Of a stretch of DNA of 64,000 nucleotides, positions 48,503-57,708 are shown piece after piece. The notes under the pieces are model-generated. The model saw nothing but the letters and a program-made list of their open reading frames with translations. It was not told where the DNA came from and made no database searches. A program made the position numbers and the translations under genes. Origin of the DNA: Mycolicibacterium brumae (GTDB taxonomy: Bacteria > Actinomycetota > Actinomycetes > Mycobacteriales > Mycobacteriaceae); assembly GCF_025215495.1 (NCBI RefSeq), contig NZ_CP104302.1, forward strand, positions 1,240,001 through 1,304,000, read 5' to 3'. Position 1 is the first letter of the stretch; the number at the start of each line of letters is the position of its first letter.

Positions 48503-49914
48503 CCCTCTTCCCACCACGGGTCGGGGACCCGGGAACTCCAGCCACTGACCAACTCCAGGGCCCCGGCCAGCGACGCCAGCAGCGGCTCGCTGTTCGCCGG
48601 CCCCATCAACTGCACCCCGATCGGCAGTCCGTCGGAGGTGAACCCGGCCGGGATGTTGATCGACGGCCAGCCCAGCGCGTTCCACGGCCAGCAGCCCGGG
48701 CAGGCGGCGACGATGGCGCGGTCGGTGGCCGTCGGGCCGAGTTTGTCGAACGCGGTCACCTTCGGCGGGGGCAGCGCGGTGGTCGGGGCCAGCACCACGT
48801 CGACCAGGTCGAAGATCCGGCCGACCCGCCGCCGCGAGGCGGCCTCCTCGCGGCGGGCCCGGTCCAGCACCCGCTGTGACAGCAGCCGGCCCACCCGCAT
48901 GTTCGATTTGGTCCGCGGGTCCAGATTCACCCCGTCGCCGATCCGCGACTGCCAGGCCACGATGCCGGCGGTGGAGCGGGCCAGGAAGTTCCAGCCCAGC
49001 CGCAGCCCGTAATCCGGGTTGCCCACCACCGTGGTGTGCCCGAGTTCGTCGAGCTGGCCGGCCACCCGGTCCAGCGCGTCGCGGATCTCCGGGTGCAGCT
49101 TCGCCGGGAACGCCGTGTACGGGAAGCGGGTGGACACCGCGATCTTGAGCCGGCCGGGATCCTGGGACAGCGCGTCATAGACGGCGACCGGTTCGGGGCG
49201 GTGGATGTCGCCGTCGGCGCTGCCGGAGATCGCGTCCAGGACCAGCGCGGCGTCGGCGACGGTGCGGGCCAGCACCCCGTTGACGGTGATGCCGTTGAAG
49301 GTGTCCGGCAGCGGCCAGGTGGAGATCCGGCCGCGCTGCGGTTTGATGCCGACCAGGTTGGTCCAGGCCGCCGGGATCCGCACGCTGCCGGCGCCGTCGG
49401 AGCCGATCGCGGCGGCGACCAGCCCGGCGGCCACCGCCGCAGACGCTCCGCCGGAGGACCCGCCGGGGGTGTGGTGGCGGCTCCACGGGTTGCGGGTGTG
49501 CCCGAATCCGGGCCCGCTGGTGAACGGCCACTGACCGAGCTCGCAGGTGTTGGTCTTGCCGACGATCACCGCGCCGGCCGAGCGCAGCCGGCGCACCAGC
49601 TCGCAGTCGGCGACCGCCGGCGGGACCCACCCCTCGGTGCCGAACGCGGTCGGCACCCCGGCCAGGTCCACGTCGTCCTTGATGGCGATCGGAATGCCCA
49701 GCAGCGGGGCCTGTTCCCCGGCGGCGCGGCGACGGTCGGCCGCGGCCGCCTCGGTCAGGGCCCGGTCGGTCAGCACCACCCGGAACGCGTTCAGGGTGGG
49801 TTGGCTGGCCTCGATGGCGGTCAGCGCCCGGCGGGTCAGGGTGACGGCGGTGGCCTGGCCGCTGGCCAGTTGATACAGCTGTTCGTGAACGGTGGGGAAG
49901 CGCGATGTGGCCAT
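48499..49914 (-). CDS. amiA2: Amidase (amidase-signature family), AmiA2-like
   Basis: 471 residues. Amidase-signature enzyme with the catalytic Lys in IPIAIKDDVD, cis-Ser in TPGGSSGGASAAVAAG and the nucleophilic Ser in AAIGSDGAGSVRIPAAW. It hydrolyses carboxamides; substrate unknown. The ATG at 49914 is chosen because MATSRFPTVHEQLYQLASGQ matches the usual N-terminus; the frame is open upstream but there lies opposite recO. Same position as amiA2 (Rv2363). Confidence 0.88.
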   Translation of the reverse strand: MATSRFPTVHEQLYQLASGQATAVTLTRRALTAIEASQPTLNAFRVVLTDRALTEAAAADRRRAAGEQAPLLGIPIAIKDDVDLAGVPTAFGTEGWVPPAVADCELVRRLRSAGAVIVGKTNTCELGQWPFTSGPGFGHTRNPWSRHHTPGGSSGGASAAVAAGLVAAAIGSDGAGSVRIPAAWTNLVGIKPQRGRISTWPLPDTFNGITVNGVLARTVADAALVLDAISGSADGDIHRPEPVAVYDALSQDPGRLKIAVSTRFPYTAFPAKLHPEIRDALDRVAGQLDELGHTTVVGNPDYGLRLGWNFLARSTAGIVAWQSRIGDGVNLDPRTKSNMRVGRLLSQRVLDRARREEAASRRRVGRIFDLVDVVLAPTTALPPPKVTAFDKLGPTATDRAIVAACPGCWPWNALGWPSINIPAGFTSDGLPIGVQLMGPANSEPLLASLAGALELVSGWSSRVPDPWWEEG

Positions 49915-49979
49915 ACTGGCTGTAAGCCTAGCCACTTGCGCCGGGTTGTCCGGTCCGCTCGCGGCGCGCGTCCCGGAGA

Positions 49980-50002
49980 TTGTCGGCGCCCGGCGCCAGA
50001 CT
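49980..50002 (+). promoter_or_regulatory. RecA-NDp/PafBC-type damage promoter of recO
   Basis: TTGTCGGCG (49980-49988), then exactly eight bases, then CAGACT (49997-50002), followed 9 bp later by the recO ATG. The published mycobacterial LexA-independent DNA-damage motif is TTGTCRGTG-N8-TANNNT; this matches 8 of 9, the exact spacing and the A and T of the -10. The start site would fall 2 nt before the ATG. Confidence 0.6.
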
Positions 50003-50010
50003 GTGTCCCC

Positions 50011-50763
50011 ATGCGGCTGTATCGGGACCGGGCGGTGGTGCTGCGCCAGCACAAGCTCGGCGAGGCCGACCGCATCGTGACCCTGCTGACCCGCGACAAC
50101 GGCCTGGTCCGCGCGGTGGCCAAGGGGGTGCGGCGCACCCGTAGCAAGTTCGGGGCGCGGCTGGAGCCGTTCGCCCACATCGACGTGCAGCTGCACCGCG
50201 GCCGCAACCTGGACATCGTCACCCAGGTGCAGGCCATCGACGCGTTCGCCACCGGCATCGTCAGCGACTACGGCCGCTACACCTGCGCCTGCGCGGTCCT
50301 GGAGACCGCCGAGCGCCTCGCCGGCGAGGAGCGCGCCCCCGCGCGGGCGCTGCACCAACTGACCGTCGGCGCGCTGCGCGCGGTGTCCGACGGGTCCCGG
50401 CCCCGGGATCTGGTGCTCGACGCCTACCTGCTGCGGGCCATGTCGATCGCCGGGTGGGCGCTGGCGCTGACCGAATGCGCCCGCTGCGCCACCCCGGGCC
50501 CGCACCGGGCGTTCCACATCGGCGCCGGTGGCAGCGTCTGCGTGCACTGCCGGCCGTCGGGCTCGATGACCCCGCCGCAGCAGGTGCTGGAGCTGATGTC
50601 AGCGCTGCACGACGGGGACTGGCCGACTGCCGAACGGGCCACCGCTTCGCACCGCAGCCAGGCCAGCGGTTTGGTGGCCGCGCAGTTGCAGTGGCATCTG
50701 GAGCGCAAGCTGCGCACCCTGCCGCTGGTGGAGCGAACCCCGGTCGAGCACAGCGCGGGCTGA
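50011..50763 (+). CDS. recO: DNA repair protein RecO
   Basis: 250 residues. N-terminal OB fold (MRLYRDRAVVLRQHKLGEAD, RIVTLLTRDNGLVRAVAKG) and a helical C-terminal domain with a zinc site CARC...CVHC (ECARCATPGPH, GSVCVHCRP). It loads RecA with RecR in RecF-pathway repair. The ATG at 50011 matches the conserved N-terminus; the frame is open upstream but there lies opposite amiA2. Preceded by a damage-type promoter and probably leaderless. Confidence 0.92.
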   Translation: MRLYRDRAVVLRQHKLGEADRIVTLLTRDNGLVRAVAKGVRRTRSKFGARLEPFAHIDVQLHRGRNLDIVTQVQAIDAFATGIVSDYGRYTCACAVLETAERLAGEERAPARALHQLTVGALRAVSDGSRPRDLVLDAYLLRAMSIAGWALALTECARCATPGPHRAFHIGAGGSVCVHCRPSGSMTPPQQVLELMSALHDGDWPTAERATASHRSQASGLVAAQLQWHLERKLRTLPLVERTPVEHSAG

Positions 50764-50784
50764 GGCGGCGCCCGGCACGCGCCG

Positions 50785-51264
50785 TCAGCAGTCGACGGGG
50801 CCGTGCACGACGGCCCACGCCCTGCCCGCCGGATCGGCGATGGCGGGGAGCTCGGAGTTCGGGGCCGCACGCGCGGCTTTCCGGCACGCCGCGTCACCGC
50901 ACCGGTGCGGCGCCACCTCGTCGTTCGGCAGGCGCACCCAGAGCTGGAGTTTCAACTCTTCGTCGTGGATCTTCTCGGCCGAGAGCACCGGGAGTGTGTG
51001 CGACGCCCCGGCCTTGAGCAGCGCGACGGTGCCGGTTTCCTTCTCGCCGGCGTCGACCCACAGGGCCACGCCGATGATCACGATGAACACGCAGAACAGC
51101 AGCATCGCCGCCACCGCCCACACGTTCGGGATCACCACCAGGGCAGTCCCCGCGGCGACCAGGCCGAACGCGCCCAACAGCATCGCGAACACGCGCTGGG
51201 CCGCCGCACTGCGGCGACTCGTCAGGTGGACCTCGCTCCACTCCGGCGCCCCCGTGTCGGACAT
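50785..51264 (-). CDS. Two-helix membrane protein, unknown
   Basis: 159 residues. Two adjacent transmembrane helices (about 27-48 [20 protein letters not shown] and 50-70 [20 protein letters not shown]) with a soluble C-terminal part of about 85 residues containing four Cys, including [10 protein letters not shown], that could bind metal or form disulfides. I do not recognise the family. Convergent with recO, divergent from uppS. Composition is normal for the region. Confidence 0.6.
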   Translation of the reverse strand: MSDTGAPEWSEVHLTSRRSAAAQRVFAMLLGAFGLVAAGTALVVIPNVWAVAAMLLFCVFIVIIGVALWVDAGEKETGTVALLKAGASHTLPVLSAEKIHDEELKLQLWVRLPNDEVAPHRCGDAACRKAARAAPNSELPAIADPAGRAWAVVHGPVDC

Positions 51265-51341
51265 GGCACGACTTTAGAGGCGTCCGGGGATCTCCCGGGC
51301 CGCGCACCCGATCGGCGGACCGGTCGGGCAGGATATGGCCC

Positions 51342-52226
51342 ATGGCATTGAAACGGGACCGGGGATCGGAGTTTCCGCAGCTGCCGCCGGCGCCTGAGGA
51401 CTATCCGGTGTTCCCGGACACCTCCAGTTGGCCGGTGGTGTTCCCGGAGCTTCCGCCGGTCCCCGGCGGCGGCCCGCTGCGCCCGCCGCAGCACCCGTCC
51501 AAGGCCGCCGCGCCGCTGATCCCGGCCGACCAGCTGCCCAATCACGTGGCGGTGGTGATGGACGGCAACGGCCGGTGGGCCCAGCAGCGCGGCCTGAGCC
51601 GCACCGAGGGCCACAAGATGGGCGAGGCGGTGCTCATCGACATCACCTGCGGCGCCATCGAGCTGGGCATCAAACACCTGTCGGTGTACGCGTTCTCGAC
51701 CGAGAACTGGCGTCGTTCCACCGACGAGGTCCGATTCCTGATGGGCTTCAACCGCGAGGTGGTGCGACGCCGCCGGGTGGCGCTGGACATCATGGGCGTG
51801 AAAATGCGCTGGGTCGGCTCCCGATCCCGGATGTGGCGCAGCGTGATGAAGGAATTCGACATCGCCGAGAACATGACGCTGACCAACGACACGATCACCG
51901 TCAACTACTGCGTGAACTACGGCGGTCGCACCGAGATCGCCGAGTCGGCGCGCACCATCGCCCGGCTGGCCGCCGACGGTCTGATCAACCCGGAGCGGGT
52001 CGACGAGGACACCGTCGCCCAGCACCTGATCCGCCCCGACATCCCCGACGTGGACCTGTTCATCCGCACCTCCGGCGAACAGCGGGCCAGCAACTTCCTG
52101 CTGTGGCAGTCCGCGTACGCCGAGTACGTGTTCCAGGACAAGCTGTGGCCGGACTACGACCGCCGCGACCTGTGGGCGGCCTGCGAGGAGTACGTGCACC
52201 GCAACCGGCGATTCGGCCGGGCCTGA
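51342..52226 (+). CDS. uppS: Decaprenyl diphosphate synthase (cis-prenyltransferase)
   Basis: 294 residues. Catalytic Asp74 in [11 protein letters not shown], then [15 protein letters not shown] and the C-terminal [20 protein letters not shown]. It makes the C50 polyprenyl carrier for cell-wall arabinogalactan and peptidoglycan (Rv2361c ortholog). A Pro-rich N-terminal extension of about 60 residues is typical of the mycobacterial enzyme. Followed 2 bp later by a small conserved gene. Confidence 0.93.
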   Translation: MALKRDRGSEFPQLPPAPEDYPVFPDTSSWPVVFPELPPVPGGGPLRPPQHPSKAAAPLIPADQLPNHVAVVMDGNGRWAQQRGLSRTEGHKMGEAVLIDITCGAIELGIKHLSVYAFSTENWRRSTDEVRFLMGFNREVVRRRRVALDIMGVKMRWVGSRSRMWRSVMKEFDIAENMTLTNDTITVNYCVNYGGRTEIAESARTIARLAADGLINPERVDEDTVAQHLIRPDIPDVDLFIRTSGEQRASNFLLWQSAYAEYVFQDKLWPDYDRRDLWAACEEYVHRNRRFGRA

Positions 52227-52228
52227 GC

Positions 52229-52618
52229 ATGCCGGACCTGCTGGCCCGGCTGGCCTCGGCGTTGCAGGACGCGGCGACCGTGACGGTGGAGGCCGACGGG
52301 GCGCTGACGGTGGCCACCGCCGGTTCGGTCGCCTCGGTGCGGGTGGTGCCGCTGGCCGACGACCTGGAAATCGTGTCGCTCAACCAGCCGCTGGCCTGGG
52401 ACCTGCCCGGCGACGACGCCACCCGGGAGGTGGTTCTCCGGCACGCGGCGGCCACCATGCTGGGCACGGTCACGCTGGTCGACCGCGACGACAACGTCGC
52501 CGACGTGATGCTGCGCTACAACTTTCCCGGCACCGGGCTCTCCGATGACGCGCTGCGGACGCTGGTGCTGATGGTGCTGGCCACCGGGGCCGACATCAGG
52601 GCCGAATTGCTCTCCTAG
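52229..52618 (+). CDS. Conserved hypothetical protein, Rv2360c-like
   Basis: 129 residues, starting MPDLLARLASALQDAATVTV two bases after the uppS stop, so co-transcribed. Alternating strands (GSVASVRVVPLADDLEIVSL) and C-terminal helices suggest a compact soluble domain. Position matches Rv2360c next to uppS. No catalytic motif seen. Function unknown. Its TAG is at the start of a tandem repeat. Confidence 0.7.
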   Translation: MPDLLARLASALQDAATVTVEADGALTVATAGSVASVRVVPLADDLEIVSLNQPLAWDLPGDDATREVVLRHAAATMLGTVTLVDRDDNVADVMLRYNFPGTGLSDDALRTLVLMVLATGADIRAELLS

Positions 52619-52712
52619 CAGGCTTTGTCTGATTGGCCCGCTTGATCGTCAGCAGGCTCTGTCTGATTGGCCTGCTTCCTCATCGCGGCTCGTTCCTCGC
52701 CGCTTGATCGTC
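52617..52712. repeat. Tandem duplication of the zur 3' end with a 28-bp insert
   Basis: Copy 1 (52617-52650) and copy 2 (52651-52712) both begin AGCAGGCTYTGTCTGATTGG and end CGCTTGATCGTC, and the next base starts AGCAGGCC, the last codons of zur. Copy 2 carries about 28 extra bases containing CGGCTCGTTCCTCGCCGC, whose core resembles the CTCGTTCCTCGC core of the element in mbtF. It fills the gap between the Rv2360c-like gene and zur. Confidence 0.75.
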
Positions 52713-53103
52713 AGCAGGCCGGGCACGTCCCGAAGATCTCGATGGTGTGGCTGACATCGGAAAAGCCATGTGCCGCAGCGACTTCGGAGGCCCAGGTCTC
52801 CACCGCCGGGCCGTCGACCTCCACCGTCGCGCCGCAGCTGCGGCAGACCAGGTGATGGTGATGGTGCGGGCCGGAGCAGACCCGGTACACCGATTCGCCG
52901 TTGTCGGTGCGCAAGGTGTCGACCTGGTTGGCGGCCGCCATGGTCTGCAGGGTGCGGTAGACGGTGGTCAGACCGATGTTCTCGCCGCGGCGGCGAAGTT
53001 CGTCGTGCAGCTCCTGGGCGGAGCGGAACTCCGACACGCTGTCGAGCAGGTCGGTGATGGCCGCCCGCTGGCGGGTCGACCGGGTGGCTTTGACTTCGGT
53101 CAC
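52711..53103 (-). CDS. zur: Zinc uptake regulator Zur (FurB)
   Basis: 130 residues. Fur family with the winged helix (about 1-80; GLTTVYRTLQTMAAANQVDT) and a dimer domain with zinc sites: GPHHHHHLVCRSC and the C-terminal FGTCPAC. It represses zinc-uptake and alternative ribosomal protein genes when zinc is replete. The GTG at 53103 overlaps the smtB TGA (GTGA). smtB-zur form one operon, as in M. tuberculosis. Confidence 0.92.
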   Translation of the reverse strand: MTEVKATRSTRQRAAITDLLDSVSEFRSAQELHDELRRRGENIGLTTVYRTLQTMAAANQVDTLRTDNGESVYRVCSGPHHHHHLVCRSCGATVEVDGPAVETWASEVAAAHGFSDVSHTIEIFGTCPAC

Positions 53104-53435
53104 GGGTGGTCCTCTCCGGCGTGGGCGACGGCGTCGGCCACGATATGGGCCAGGTGGTGGTCGACGAGGCGGTAGACCATCTCGCGCCCGGAGCGCTGCG
53201 CGGCCACCACACCGGCCGCGCGCAGCACCCGCAGGTGCTGGCTGACCAGCGGTTGGGGGACCCCGACGGCGTCGACCAGTTCGTGCACCCGGCGGGGGGT
53301 GTCCTGCAGTTGCAGCACGATCGCGATCCGCAGCGGCGCGGCCAGGGCCCGCAGCAGGTTGCCGGCGGCCTCCAGCAGGGCCGGGTCGGGCAGACCGGTG
53401 GCCGGCGTGAGTTCGTCGTCGGTGGTGCTGATCAC
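53100..53435 (-). CDS. smtB: ArsR/SmtB-family zinc-responsive repressor
   Basis: 111 residues. Winged-helix ArsR fold with recognition helix VPQPLVSQHLRVLRAAGVV and wing RSGREMVYRL. The C-terminal helix has DHHLAHIVADAVAHAGEDH, whose Asp and His residues form the alpha5-type Zn site of SmtB-like sensors. It is released from DNA by zinc and controls zur in mycobacteria. GTG start. First gene of smtB-zur. Confidence 0.9.
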   Translation of the reverse strand: MISTTDDELTPATGLPDPALLEAAGNLLRALAAPLRIAIVLQLQDTPRRVHELVDAVGVPQPLVSQHLRVLRAAGVVAAQRSGREMVYRLVDHHLAHIVADAVAHAGEDHP

Positions 53436-53457
53436 GGCCCTCCACGCTCCTCGTAAA

Positions 53458-53472
53458 TGGAAACGATTTTCA
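53458..53472. promoter_or_regulatory. Candidate Zur/SmtB operator upstream of smtB
   Basis: TGGAAACGATTTTCA is a near-palindrome (TGGAAA against TGAAAA on the other strand), centred about 30 bp upstream of the smtB GTG. AT-rich palindromes of the TGAAAA type are typical Fur-superfamily sites, so autoregulation by Zur is plausible. The surrounding bases to 53490 are unusually AT-rich for the window. Confidence 0.45.
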
Positions 53473-53553
53473 GCTTACCCGAAATATGCAGGACCGCGCA
53501 TGTCATCGGGTGGCCGCGTGCCGTCCCGTGCGAGTCGCAAGGGCTCAACCGTC

Positions 53554-53559
53554 TAGGCT
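53554..53559 (+). promoter_or_regulatory. -10 element of glyS
   Basis: TAGGCT, matching TANNNT, 40 bp upstream of the glyS ATG. AAGGAG at 53583-53588 is the ribosome binding site. Confidence 0.4.
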
Positions 53560-53599
53560 GATCGGGTTGCCTTCCCCCCATTAAGGAGTGCCGAGCGCC

Positions 53600-54997
53600 A
53601 TGGCGTCCGTCATCGATACCGTCGTCAACCTGGCCAAGCGCCGCGGCCTGGTCTACCCGTCCGGGGAGATCTACGGCGGCACGAAGTCCGCCTGGGACTA
53701 CGGGCCATTGGGTGTGGAGCTCAAGGAGAACGTCAAGAAGCAGTGGTGGCGGTCCATGGTGACCAGCCGCGACGACGTCGTCGGCCTGGATTCCTCGATC
53801 ATCCTGCCGCGTGAGGTGTGGGTGGCCTCCGGCCACGTCGAGGTCTTCAACGATCCGCTCGTCGAGTGCCTGAACTGCCACAAGCGGCACCGCCAGGACC
53901 ACATGCAGGAGGCGTACGTCGCCCGCAAGGGCGCCAAGGAGGGCATCACCGACCCCGATCAGGTGTCGATGACCGAGATCGTCTGCCCGGACTGCGGGGC
54001 CAAGGGCCAGTGGACCGAGCCGCGCGAATTCAACATGATGCTCAAGACCTACCTCGGGCCGATCGAGTCCGAGGAAGGCATGCACTATCTGCGCCCGGAG
54101 ACCGCGCAGGGCATCTTCGTCAACTTCGCCAATGTGGTGACCACCTCGCGCAAGAAGCCGCCGTTCGGCATCGCCCAGATCGGCAAGAGTTTCCGCAACG
54201 AGATCACCCCGGGCAACTTCATCTTCCGCACCCGCGAGTTCGAGCAGATGGAGATGGAGTTCTTCGTCGAGCCGTCGACGGCGCCGGAGTGGCACAAGTA
54301 CTGGATCGAGACCCGTCGGCAGTGGTACATCGACCTGGGCATCAATCCGGAGAACCTGCGGCTGTACGACCACCCCAAGGAGAAGCTGTCGCACTACTCC
54401 GACGGCACCGTGGACATCGAGTACAAGTTCGGCTTCTCCGGCAGCGGCTGGGGTGAGTTGGAGGGCATCGCCAACCGGACGAACTTCGACCTGTCGACGC
54501 ACTCCAAGCATTCCGGCGCCGACCTGTCGTTTTACGACCAGGCCGCCGACACTCGCTACGTGCCGTACGTGATCGAACCGGCAGCCGGCCTGACCCGGTC
54601 GTTCATGGCGTTCCTGGTCGACGCGTACCACGAGGACGAGGCGCCCAACGCCAAGGGCGGCGTCGACAAGCGCACGGTGCTGCGGCTGGATCCGCGGCTG
54701 GCCCCGGTCAAGGCCGCGGTGCTGCCGCTTTCGCGCAACGCCGAGCTGTCGCCGAAGGCCCGCGATCTGGCCGCCGAGCTGCGGCAGAACTGGAACATCG
54801 AGTTCGACGACGCCAGCGCGATCGGCCGTCGCTACCGTCGTCAGGACGAGATCGGCACCCCGTTCTGCGTGACGGTGGACTTCGACACGCTGGAAGACCA
54901 CGCGGTGACCATCCGCGAGCGCGACACCATGTCCCAGGAGCGGGTGGCGTTGTCGGAGGTTTCGGACTACCTGGCCGTTCGGCTCAAGGGCTGCTGA
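53600..54997 (+). CDS. glyS: Glycyl-tRNA synthetase (class II, alpha2 type)
   Basis: 465 residues. Class II core: motif 1 around [20 protein letters not shown], motif 2 [20 protein letters not shown], motif 3 near the end [15 protein letters not shown], and an anticodon domain (about 360-465). Zinc-type Cys residues [12 protein letters not shown] and CPDC in the insertion. It charges tRNA-Gly. The ATG at 53600 is 11 bases from AAGGAG; an in-frame GTG at 53588 overlaps the SD and is unlikely. Confidence 0.94.
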   Translation: MASVIDTVVNLAKRRGLVYPSGEIYGGTKSAWDYGPLGVELKENVKKQWWRSMVTSRDDVVGLDSSIILPREVWVASGHVEVFNDPLVECLNCHKRHRQDHMQEAYVARKGAKEGITDPDQVSMTEIVCPDCGAKGQWTEPREFNMMLKTYLGPIESEEGMHYLRPETAQGIFVNFANVVTTSRKKPPFGIAQIGKSFRNEITPGNFIFRTREFEQMEMEFFVEPSTAPEWHKYWIETRRQWYIDLGINPENLRLYDHPKEKLSHYSDGTVDIEYKFGFSGSGWGELEGIANRTNFDLSTHSKHSGADLSFYDQAADTRYVPYVIEPAAGLTRSFMAFLVDAYHEDEAPNAKGGVDKRTVLRLDPRLAPVKAAVLPLSRNAELSPKARDLAAELRQNWNIEFDDASAIGRRYRRQDEIGTPFCVTVDFDTLEDHAVTIRERDTMSQERVALSEVSDYLAVRLKGC

Positions 54998-55587
54998 GGA
55001 GGCTGGGAGCACGGAGGGTCCGGGGAATCCGGAGTTCCGCCCGCCCCGAATCCCGGCTGCGCAGGGGTCCGTGCTGTCCTGGACATCTGCGCTCGTCTCA
55101 CAAGTCCCTGGCGTCTCAGGGGTCCCAGCCGCACCTAGCGAGAAGCGCTTCGCCGTTTGTCCGCCTATGAGCGACGGATTCCCAACTTGAGCGACACGGT
55201 CTCACCTTCAGCGACACGGTGTGCCGGGGCGGTCCGCGCTGTTTGGCTCGCGGAGCGCAAGCCGCCGCGCAGCCGCAGCGGGCAAACAATGCGCCTCTTA
55301 TGCACCTCAGCTTGTCGTTGGCGCTGAGACGCTGCCACTCACTGTTGATCTCGCTTGGACGTTTTAGTCGCTGTCGCTCAGGCTGAGACGCTGTCGCTCA
55401 GGTTGGGAATCTGTCGCTCGTAGGCGGACGGTGAGGTTTCCGCTTTCCGCTCGGTGCCTCCGGGGCAGGTGGTGACGGTGTTGCTGATGTGACACCCGTT
55501 CTCGTAGACCGTCCGTTCTCGTAGACCTCCTCGCCCGCGTACCCACGCCCGGCGCGCCGAACCGGCGTACCCACGCCAGCGGGGGAC
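54998..55587. other. Intergenic region holding the MITE-like element
   Basis: 590 bp without a credible gene between convergent glyS and the TPM-domain gene. The inverted-repeat element occupies 55159-55429. The flanks (54998-55158 and 55430-55587) hold no clear gene or RNA; TCCGGGGAATCCGGA at about 55020-55034 is a short palindrome that could be part of a glyS terminator. Confidence 0.6.
55159..55429. mobile_element. MITE-like element with repeated 20-bp motifs at both ends
   Basis: A 271-bp segment bounded by GTCCGCCTATGAGCGAC and its near-perfect complement GTCGCTCGTAGGCGGAC. Each end carries three direct 20-bp units with core TGAGCGACA: left units near 55168-55227, right units near 55370-55429 (GCTGTCGCTCAGG type). 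The arms are imperfect inverted repeats of about 60 bp with roughly 80-85% identity. There is no transposase frame and no obvious target duplication. Multiple transposase-binding-like repeats at the ends recall IS21-type elements; this looks like a non-autonomous derivative. Confidence 0.65.
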
Positions 55588-57636
55588 CTAGAACCGCCCG
55601 CCGCTGTAATTGCGGCCCGAGGACCGTGACGCCCCGCCGTAGGAGCTCGGCCGCCCGGCGCTGCGGCCACCACCCCAGGAACCGCCGCCCCAGGAGCCCC
55701 CGTAGCCGCGACCGCGGCCGCCGCCCATCATCGAGCCGATGATGATCCCGCCGAGCACCGAGCCGATATCCGACCCACCGCCGGTCCCGCGGCCGCTGAA
55801 ACCGCCGGGCCCGCCGTACATCTGGCGCTGAGAGGCCCGCACATCGTCATTGGCCAGGGTCTGCGCCTGGGCCGCCAGGGTGGAAGCCCCGTTGGCGTGC
55901 GCGATCGCCTCGGCCGGGTTGGTGGCGCGCTTGGCGCGGGCGGCCTCCAGCTGGCGGACCGCCTCGGCCAGCCGGGTGCGCGCTTCGGGCCCGATGCTGC
56001 CGCGGCGGGTGTCGATGAAGTCCGACACCGCCTTGACCCGGGATTCCGCGGTGAACAACGCCTGGTCCAGCATGCGGGCCTGCTTCTCGGCCTCCTGGCG
56101 GGCCGCGTCGACGACCGCCAGCACCCGGTCCAGGTCGGCGTCGGCGGCGGTGACCCGGCCGAACGCGCCCAGCGGGTCGGACTCACCGGCGCGCTGGGCG
56201 ACCTGGACCGCCGCCACCGCGGCGTCCCGGGCCGCCCGGAGCTCGGCGGCCGATGGGGCGTCGGCCGACGTCAGCAGCGTGCCGGCGGCGTCGATGCCGC
56301 GCTGGATGTCGGCGAGGGCTTCCGGCAGCGCGGCGGTCGCCCGCTTGATGTCCGACGCCGCGCTGTCCACGGCGTCCAACAGGGTGTCGGCCTGACCCAA
56401 CGCGCCCTCGGCAGAATGGATGGCGTCGATCAGTTCGCTCTGGTCACCGGCCGGCCGGGCCAACAGCTCCCGGCCCCGGGTGATGCTGGCGTCGGCGAAG
56501 GTCAGCCGGTCCCGCGCCTCGCCGATATTGCCCGTCACCGAGGCCAGCGCGGTGTCGGAGAATTGCTCGTGCAGGCCCTGCAGCACCGCCTTCGCCGGTT
56601 CCACCCGGGCGGTCAGCGCCACCAGCTCGCGGGTCAGCGCGTCGAGCCGGTCCGGGGCGTTGATCAGCAGGTTGCGCAGTTCCTCGAACGCCGCGGTCTG
56701 CGTCTCCAGCTCGCGGTCGGCCCGGCCGGCCGAGGTGATCACCCGGGTCAGCATCTCGCGGCGCTGCAGCGGTGTTTCCGGGATGGAGTCATCCAGGGTC
56801 TGGCGCACCGTGAAGGCCTGGGACAGTGCGGATCTGGCGTTCTCGACGGCTGCGCGGAACGGCGCGGTGCGCTCGGGGCCGAATTCGCCGACGGCCAACT
56901 CCAACTCGTGCTCGCTGGTTCGCACCGCGTTGTCGACGTCGACCACAATGTCGCGGGCCAATGCGTCCAGCGCGTCCAGCGACAGCGGCGCCAACTGCGC
57001 CGGATCGGTCGGGTCCACCCGTTTGGCCGCGGCGATCTCGTCGCGCCGCCGTTTGCGCCCGCGGATCCGCAGCCACCCCCATAGCGCCAGCCCGGCCAGC
57101 GCGAGCACCACCAGCACCGGCCACATCGACGCCGCCGAGCCGCCCGACCCCGACGAGGACCCGGAGCCCTTGCCCTGCGCCAGCCCTTCGGCCGCGCCGA
57201 TCGCCGCGCCGGCCCAGTCGTCCTTGCGCAGCGCGGGCTCGACCCGGGAACGACGCACATTGTCGGTCAGCGTGGAACTGCCGCCGGTCATCGACGGGTC
57301 GACCACGAACGCGAACGAGCGCTCGCCGGTGGCGATGGCCAGCAGGGCGTCGTCGTTGCCGAAGTCGGACAGCTTCTCCGTCTGCTGTGCCCAGCTCATC
57401 CACCCCATGCCGTCGAAGTCCTCGACGTAGACCACCCACAGCTTGATGCCGGTCTTGTCGAACAGGGTGTCCACCGCGTCGCCGACTTCCGAGCGCTGCG
57501 AACCGGACAGCACGCCGGCGGAGTCGGTGACGTAGGTGTTCAGCCGCATCGGGGGTTCGGCGAGCGCGGCGGGGGCTGCCAGCAACGCGGTCATCAGCAC
57601 CGCGAGCAGCATGCCGAGGAATCGGGGGAGGCGCAT
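55588..57636 (-). CDS. Exported TPM-domain membrane protein, Rv2345-like
   Basis: About 682 residues. Signal peptide ([20 protein letters not shown], cleavage near AEPP). TPM domain (about 33-155; [33 protein letters not shown]). Transmembrane helix (about 170-190, [20 protein letters not shown]), then a long cytoplasmic helical, probably coiled-coil region (about 200-600) and a Gly/Ser/Arg-rich tail from about residue 610 ([17 protein letters not shown]). Family function is unclear; TPM proteins are linked to membrane-protein assembly. ATG at 57636 chosen over a GTG two codons upstream. Confidence 0.85.
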   Translation of the reverse strand: MRLPRFLGMLLAVLMTALLAAPAALAEPPMRLNTYVTDSAGVLSGSQRSEVGDAVDTLFDKTGIKLWVVYVEDFDGMGWMSWAQQTEKLSDFGNDDALLAIATGERSFAFVVDPSMTGGSSTLTDNVRRSRVEPALRKDDWAGAAIGAAEGLAQGKGSGSSSGSGGSAASMWPVLVVLALAGLALWGWLRIRGRKRRRDEIAAAKRVDPTDPAQLAPLSLDALDALARDIVVDVDNAVRTSEHELELAVGEFGPERTAPFRAAVENARSALSQAFTVRQTLDDSIPETPLQRREMLTRVITSAGRADRELETQTAAFEELRNLLINAPDRLDALTRELVALTARVEPAKAVLQGLHEQFSDTALASVTGNIGEARDRLTFADASITRGRELLARPAGDQSELIDAIHSAEGALGQADTLLDAVDSAASDIKRATAALPEALADIQRGIDAAGTLLTSADAPSAAELRAARDAAVAAVQVAQRAGESDPLGAFGRVTAADADLDRVLAVVDAARQEAEKQARMLDQALFTAESRVKAVSDFIDTRRGSIGPEARTRLAEAVRQLEAARAKRATNPAEAIAHANGASTLAAQAQTLANDDVRASQRQMYGGPGGFSGRGTGGGSDIGSVLGGIIIGSMMGGGRGRGYGGSWGGGSWGGGRSAGRPSSYGGASRSSGRNYSGGRF

Positions 57637-57708
57637 GTGCACAATCTATGCCCGGTGATGGCGGGCTTGGGCGGCAAGTGCGCCTCCGGCTGGCACACTG
57701 TGTCCATC

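Noticed and set aside
48499..50547. 682-residue version of the amidase
   Set aside because: The added N-terminus lies opposite recO and its promoter and is low complexity; the ATG at 49914 starts the homologous region.
55364..55673. Small minus-strand frames in the glyS-TPM gap as genes
   Set aside because: They cross the inverted-repeat arms, have no ribosome binding site and read as Arg/Pro-rich low-complexity sequence.
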